Assembly (NCBI GenBank): GCA_004555245.1
Contig: SFIS01000106.1
Span: forward strand, 1-5,881
DNA length: 5,881 bases
Origin: Bacteroidales bacterium
GTDB lineage: Bacteria > Bacteroidota > Bacteroidia > Bacteroidales > Bacteroidaceae
Reading direction: 5' to 3'
In this document: positions 4,798-5,881 of the stretch, piece by piece
Numbering within the stretch: the stretch's first letter is position 1
Layout of the letters: every line of letters starts with the position of its first letter
Translations under genes and position numbers: made by a program
Notes under the pieces: model-generated
The model's input: the letters and a program-made list of their open reading frames with translations, nothing else
Databases searched by the model: none
What the model was told of the DNA's origin: nothing

Positions 4798-5484
4798 ATG
4801 CCTTTCGTTTACTCCCCGAGCAACATGCAGACCTTCAGGGATTGCCCGTTGCGTTTTTGGGGGCAGTCCATAAGCAAGGAAATCAAATGGAAAGCCAGTG
4901 GTTCCAAGTCCCGTGGGCAGACCATCCATACCGCCATCCAGCGCAGGCTCCATTACGGCTGGAGTGATGATGTTTCCTGGGACGCTACCATCGACGTGGA
5001 CTTCGTTCGTGATTGCGTTGGGGAAGTTCGTCGGCTCATGTCGCAGGGGGCTTCCTTGTACACCGAACACGAGCTTGTTCTGAACGCGAACGGCGGCAAG
5101 ACTGGCTGGTGGGATGACGATGCGCGTATCAGGGCCCGGGCGGATGCCTTGGTCCTCCCTGCCGATGCAGCCGAACCTGCCTTGCTTATCGACATCAAGA
5201 CGGGGAAGAAGTGGGACATCGACGACTTCCAGCTCAGGGTCGAATGCCTGCTCACGCACATCCTGTATCAGCGTGCGGCGGTTCGCTATGCCTACTGGTA
5301 TGTGGACAGCGGCGAAGAAGTTGACGGCATCATCGACTTTCGCAACGGCCTGGCCCCGGTACAGGATGTCCTGGAGCTGCTTGGAACCATGGAGCAGGCG
5401 CTCAAGAACAATCATTTCCCTCCCACGGCCAACAAGTTCTGCCGGTGGTGCGACTTCAACAATACCCCCAAATGCATGAGGTAG
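4798..5484 (+). CDS. PD-(D/E)XK nuclease, Cas4/RecB-like, with probable Fe-S cluster
   Basis: The product has 228 residues. The start is fixed by AGGAGG (4785-4790), which overlaps the polymerase stop codon, with 7-base spacing. The N-terminus (YSPSNMQTFRDCPLRFWG) is the typical opening of the RecB/AddB/Cas4 nuclease family. Catalytic residues are visible: His44 in GQTIHTAIQ, Asp116 in RARADALVL, Asp132 and Lys134 in LIDIKTGK, and Gln in the following FQLRVECLL (the QhxxY-like helix). Cys16 together with Cys215, Cys218 and Cys226 (CRWCDFNNTPKC) matches the one-plus-three cysteine pattern that holds a 4Fe-4S cluster in Cas4 and AddB. It would cut or resect single-stranded DNA ends. Directly downstream of the polymerase and translationally coupled to it, it most likely serves phage replication or recombination. 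There are no cas genes in the window, so a CRISPR adaptation role is not indicated. Confidence 0.88.
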   Translation: MPFVYSPSNMQTFRDCPLRFWGQSISKEIKWKASGSKSRGQTIHTAIQRRLHYGWSDDVSWDATIDVDFVRDCVGEVRRLMSQGASLYTEHELVLNANGGKTGWWDDDARIRARADALVLPADAAEPALLIDIKTGKKWDIDDFQLRVECLLTHILYQRAAVRYAYWYVDSGEEVDGIIDFRNGLAPVQDVLELLGTMEQALKNNHFPPTANKFCRWCDFNNTPKCMR

Positions 5485-5487
5485 ATT

Positions 5488-5881
5488 ATGGGCAGCAAAA
5501 ATTTCAAGCCGCGCACTCGGGTGCATGAAAGCTGGGATATGTATAACAGCGGTGATATGTACAACGCCATATGTCGCATGGCGCAGACCGGCGGTAATCC
5601 TGAATTGGTTGGCAAGCATATCGGGCTGAACTTCCCTAAACATATGGAATGCTTTCTGTATATGGAACGTAACGGCAGACCTCTGACGTATAAAATCGCA
5701 CCTGTGATGGATGAAACCCGGTGCATCATTGACGCTCTCGGCTACGATATGCGTTGCCCTGATGTCGTGCTCACCGCGTCTTACCGTTACGGGTACGTCA
5801 CTGCCTACACCATCTATGCCCATGCTAACTACGACATCGTCGGGTCCATTACGTTCAACATCGACGACCTGATTGCCGTAC
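5488..5881 (+). CDS. hypothetical protein, 3' end outside window
   Basis: The ATG at 5488 lies 3 bases after the nuclease stop and has GAGG (5478-5481) at 6-base spacing. The frame is open for 131 codons to the window edge, so the gene is incomplete. The product begins MGSKNFKPRTRVHESW and contains a short internal repeat, DMYN twice (nucleotides 5536-5547 and 5554-5565, differing at one base). It continues with mixed helix and strand-like sequence (LVGKHIGLNFPKHMECFLYM, later VVLTASYRYGYVTAYTIYAH). There is no signal peptide, no membrane segment and no recognisable catalytic motif. I cannot assign a function. Position suggests another member of the replication operon. Confidence 0.75.
   Translation, partial: MGSKNFKPRTRVHESWDMYNSGDMYNAICRMAQTGGNPELVGKHIGLNFPKHMECFLYMERNGRPLTYKIAPVMDETRCIIDALGYDMRCPDVVLTASYRYGYVTAYTIYAHANYDIVGSITFNIDDLIAV

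Noticed and set aside
4783..5823. 346-codon open frame on the minus strand
   Set aside because: It lies antisense to the well-supported nuclease gene and the next + strand gene, shows no recognisable domain, and runs against the direction of every other gene. GC-rich coding often leaves open antisense frames.

Overview
This looks like part of a tailed-bacteriophage (or prophage) early/replication region. Every convincing gene lies on the + strand, and the genes overlap or abut, each stop sitting at or within a few bases of the next ribosome-binding site. The proteins seen are a family A DNA polymerase without a 5' nuclease domain, a Cas4/RecB-like PD-(D/E)XK nuclease, a VWA-domain protein and several small proteins of unknown role. 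The host is not identifiable. Extein coding sequence is GC-rich (for example 63% in 2701-2760), which suggests a moderately GC-rich bacterial host.

Layout: the 3' end of a VWA-domain gene (before 1 to 509); a small HicA-fold-like protein (499-708); a 71-residue unknown (702-917); a 186-residue protein with a coiled coil and an Ala-Pro-Gln tandem-repeat linker (930-1490); a 9-bp perfect hairpin in the leader of the polymerase gene (1502-1523); the polymerase precursor (1538-4786); a PD-(D/E)XK nuclease with a likely Fe-S cysteine set (4798-5484); and an unknown gene running off the right edge (5488 onward).

The highlight is the polymerase. Its O-helix (motif B, the catalytic dNTP-binding helix) is interrupted by a 386-residue intein (2966-4123) with clear splicing blocks A, B, F and G. 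The large middle of the intein does not encode an endonuclease in the intein frame. A zinc-ribbon plus HNH-type homing endonuclease of about 354 residues is instead encoded in the -1 frame of the same DNA (about 3058-4122). The polymerase frame stays free of stops throughout, and the endonuclease TAA overlaps the catalytic terminal Asn codon of the intein. The intein appears to carry its endonuclease as an overlapping, separately translated gene rather than as an in-frame domain. The intein DNA is AT-richer (43-45% GC in two hand-counted 60-base lines) than its host gene, consistent with recent arrival.

Functionally, the spliced polymerase (696 residues) would copy phage DNA with 3'-5' proofreading, and the adjacent Cas4-like nuclease would process DNA ends in replication or recombination. 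The upstream small genes are probably accessory. A second AT-rich patch (4501-4620) inside the C-terminal extein, over another conserved polymerase motif, may be a trace of past gene conversion.
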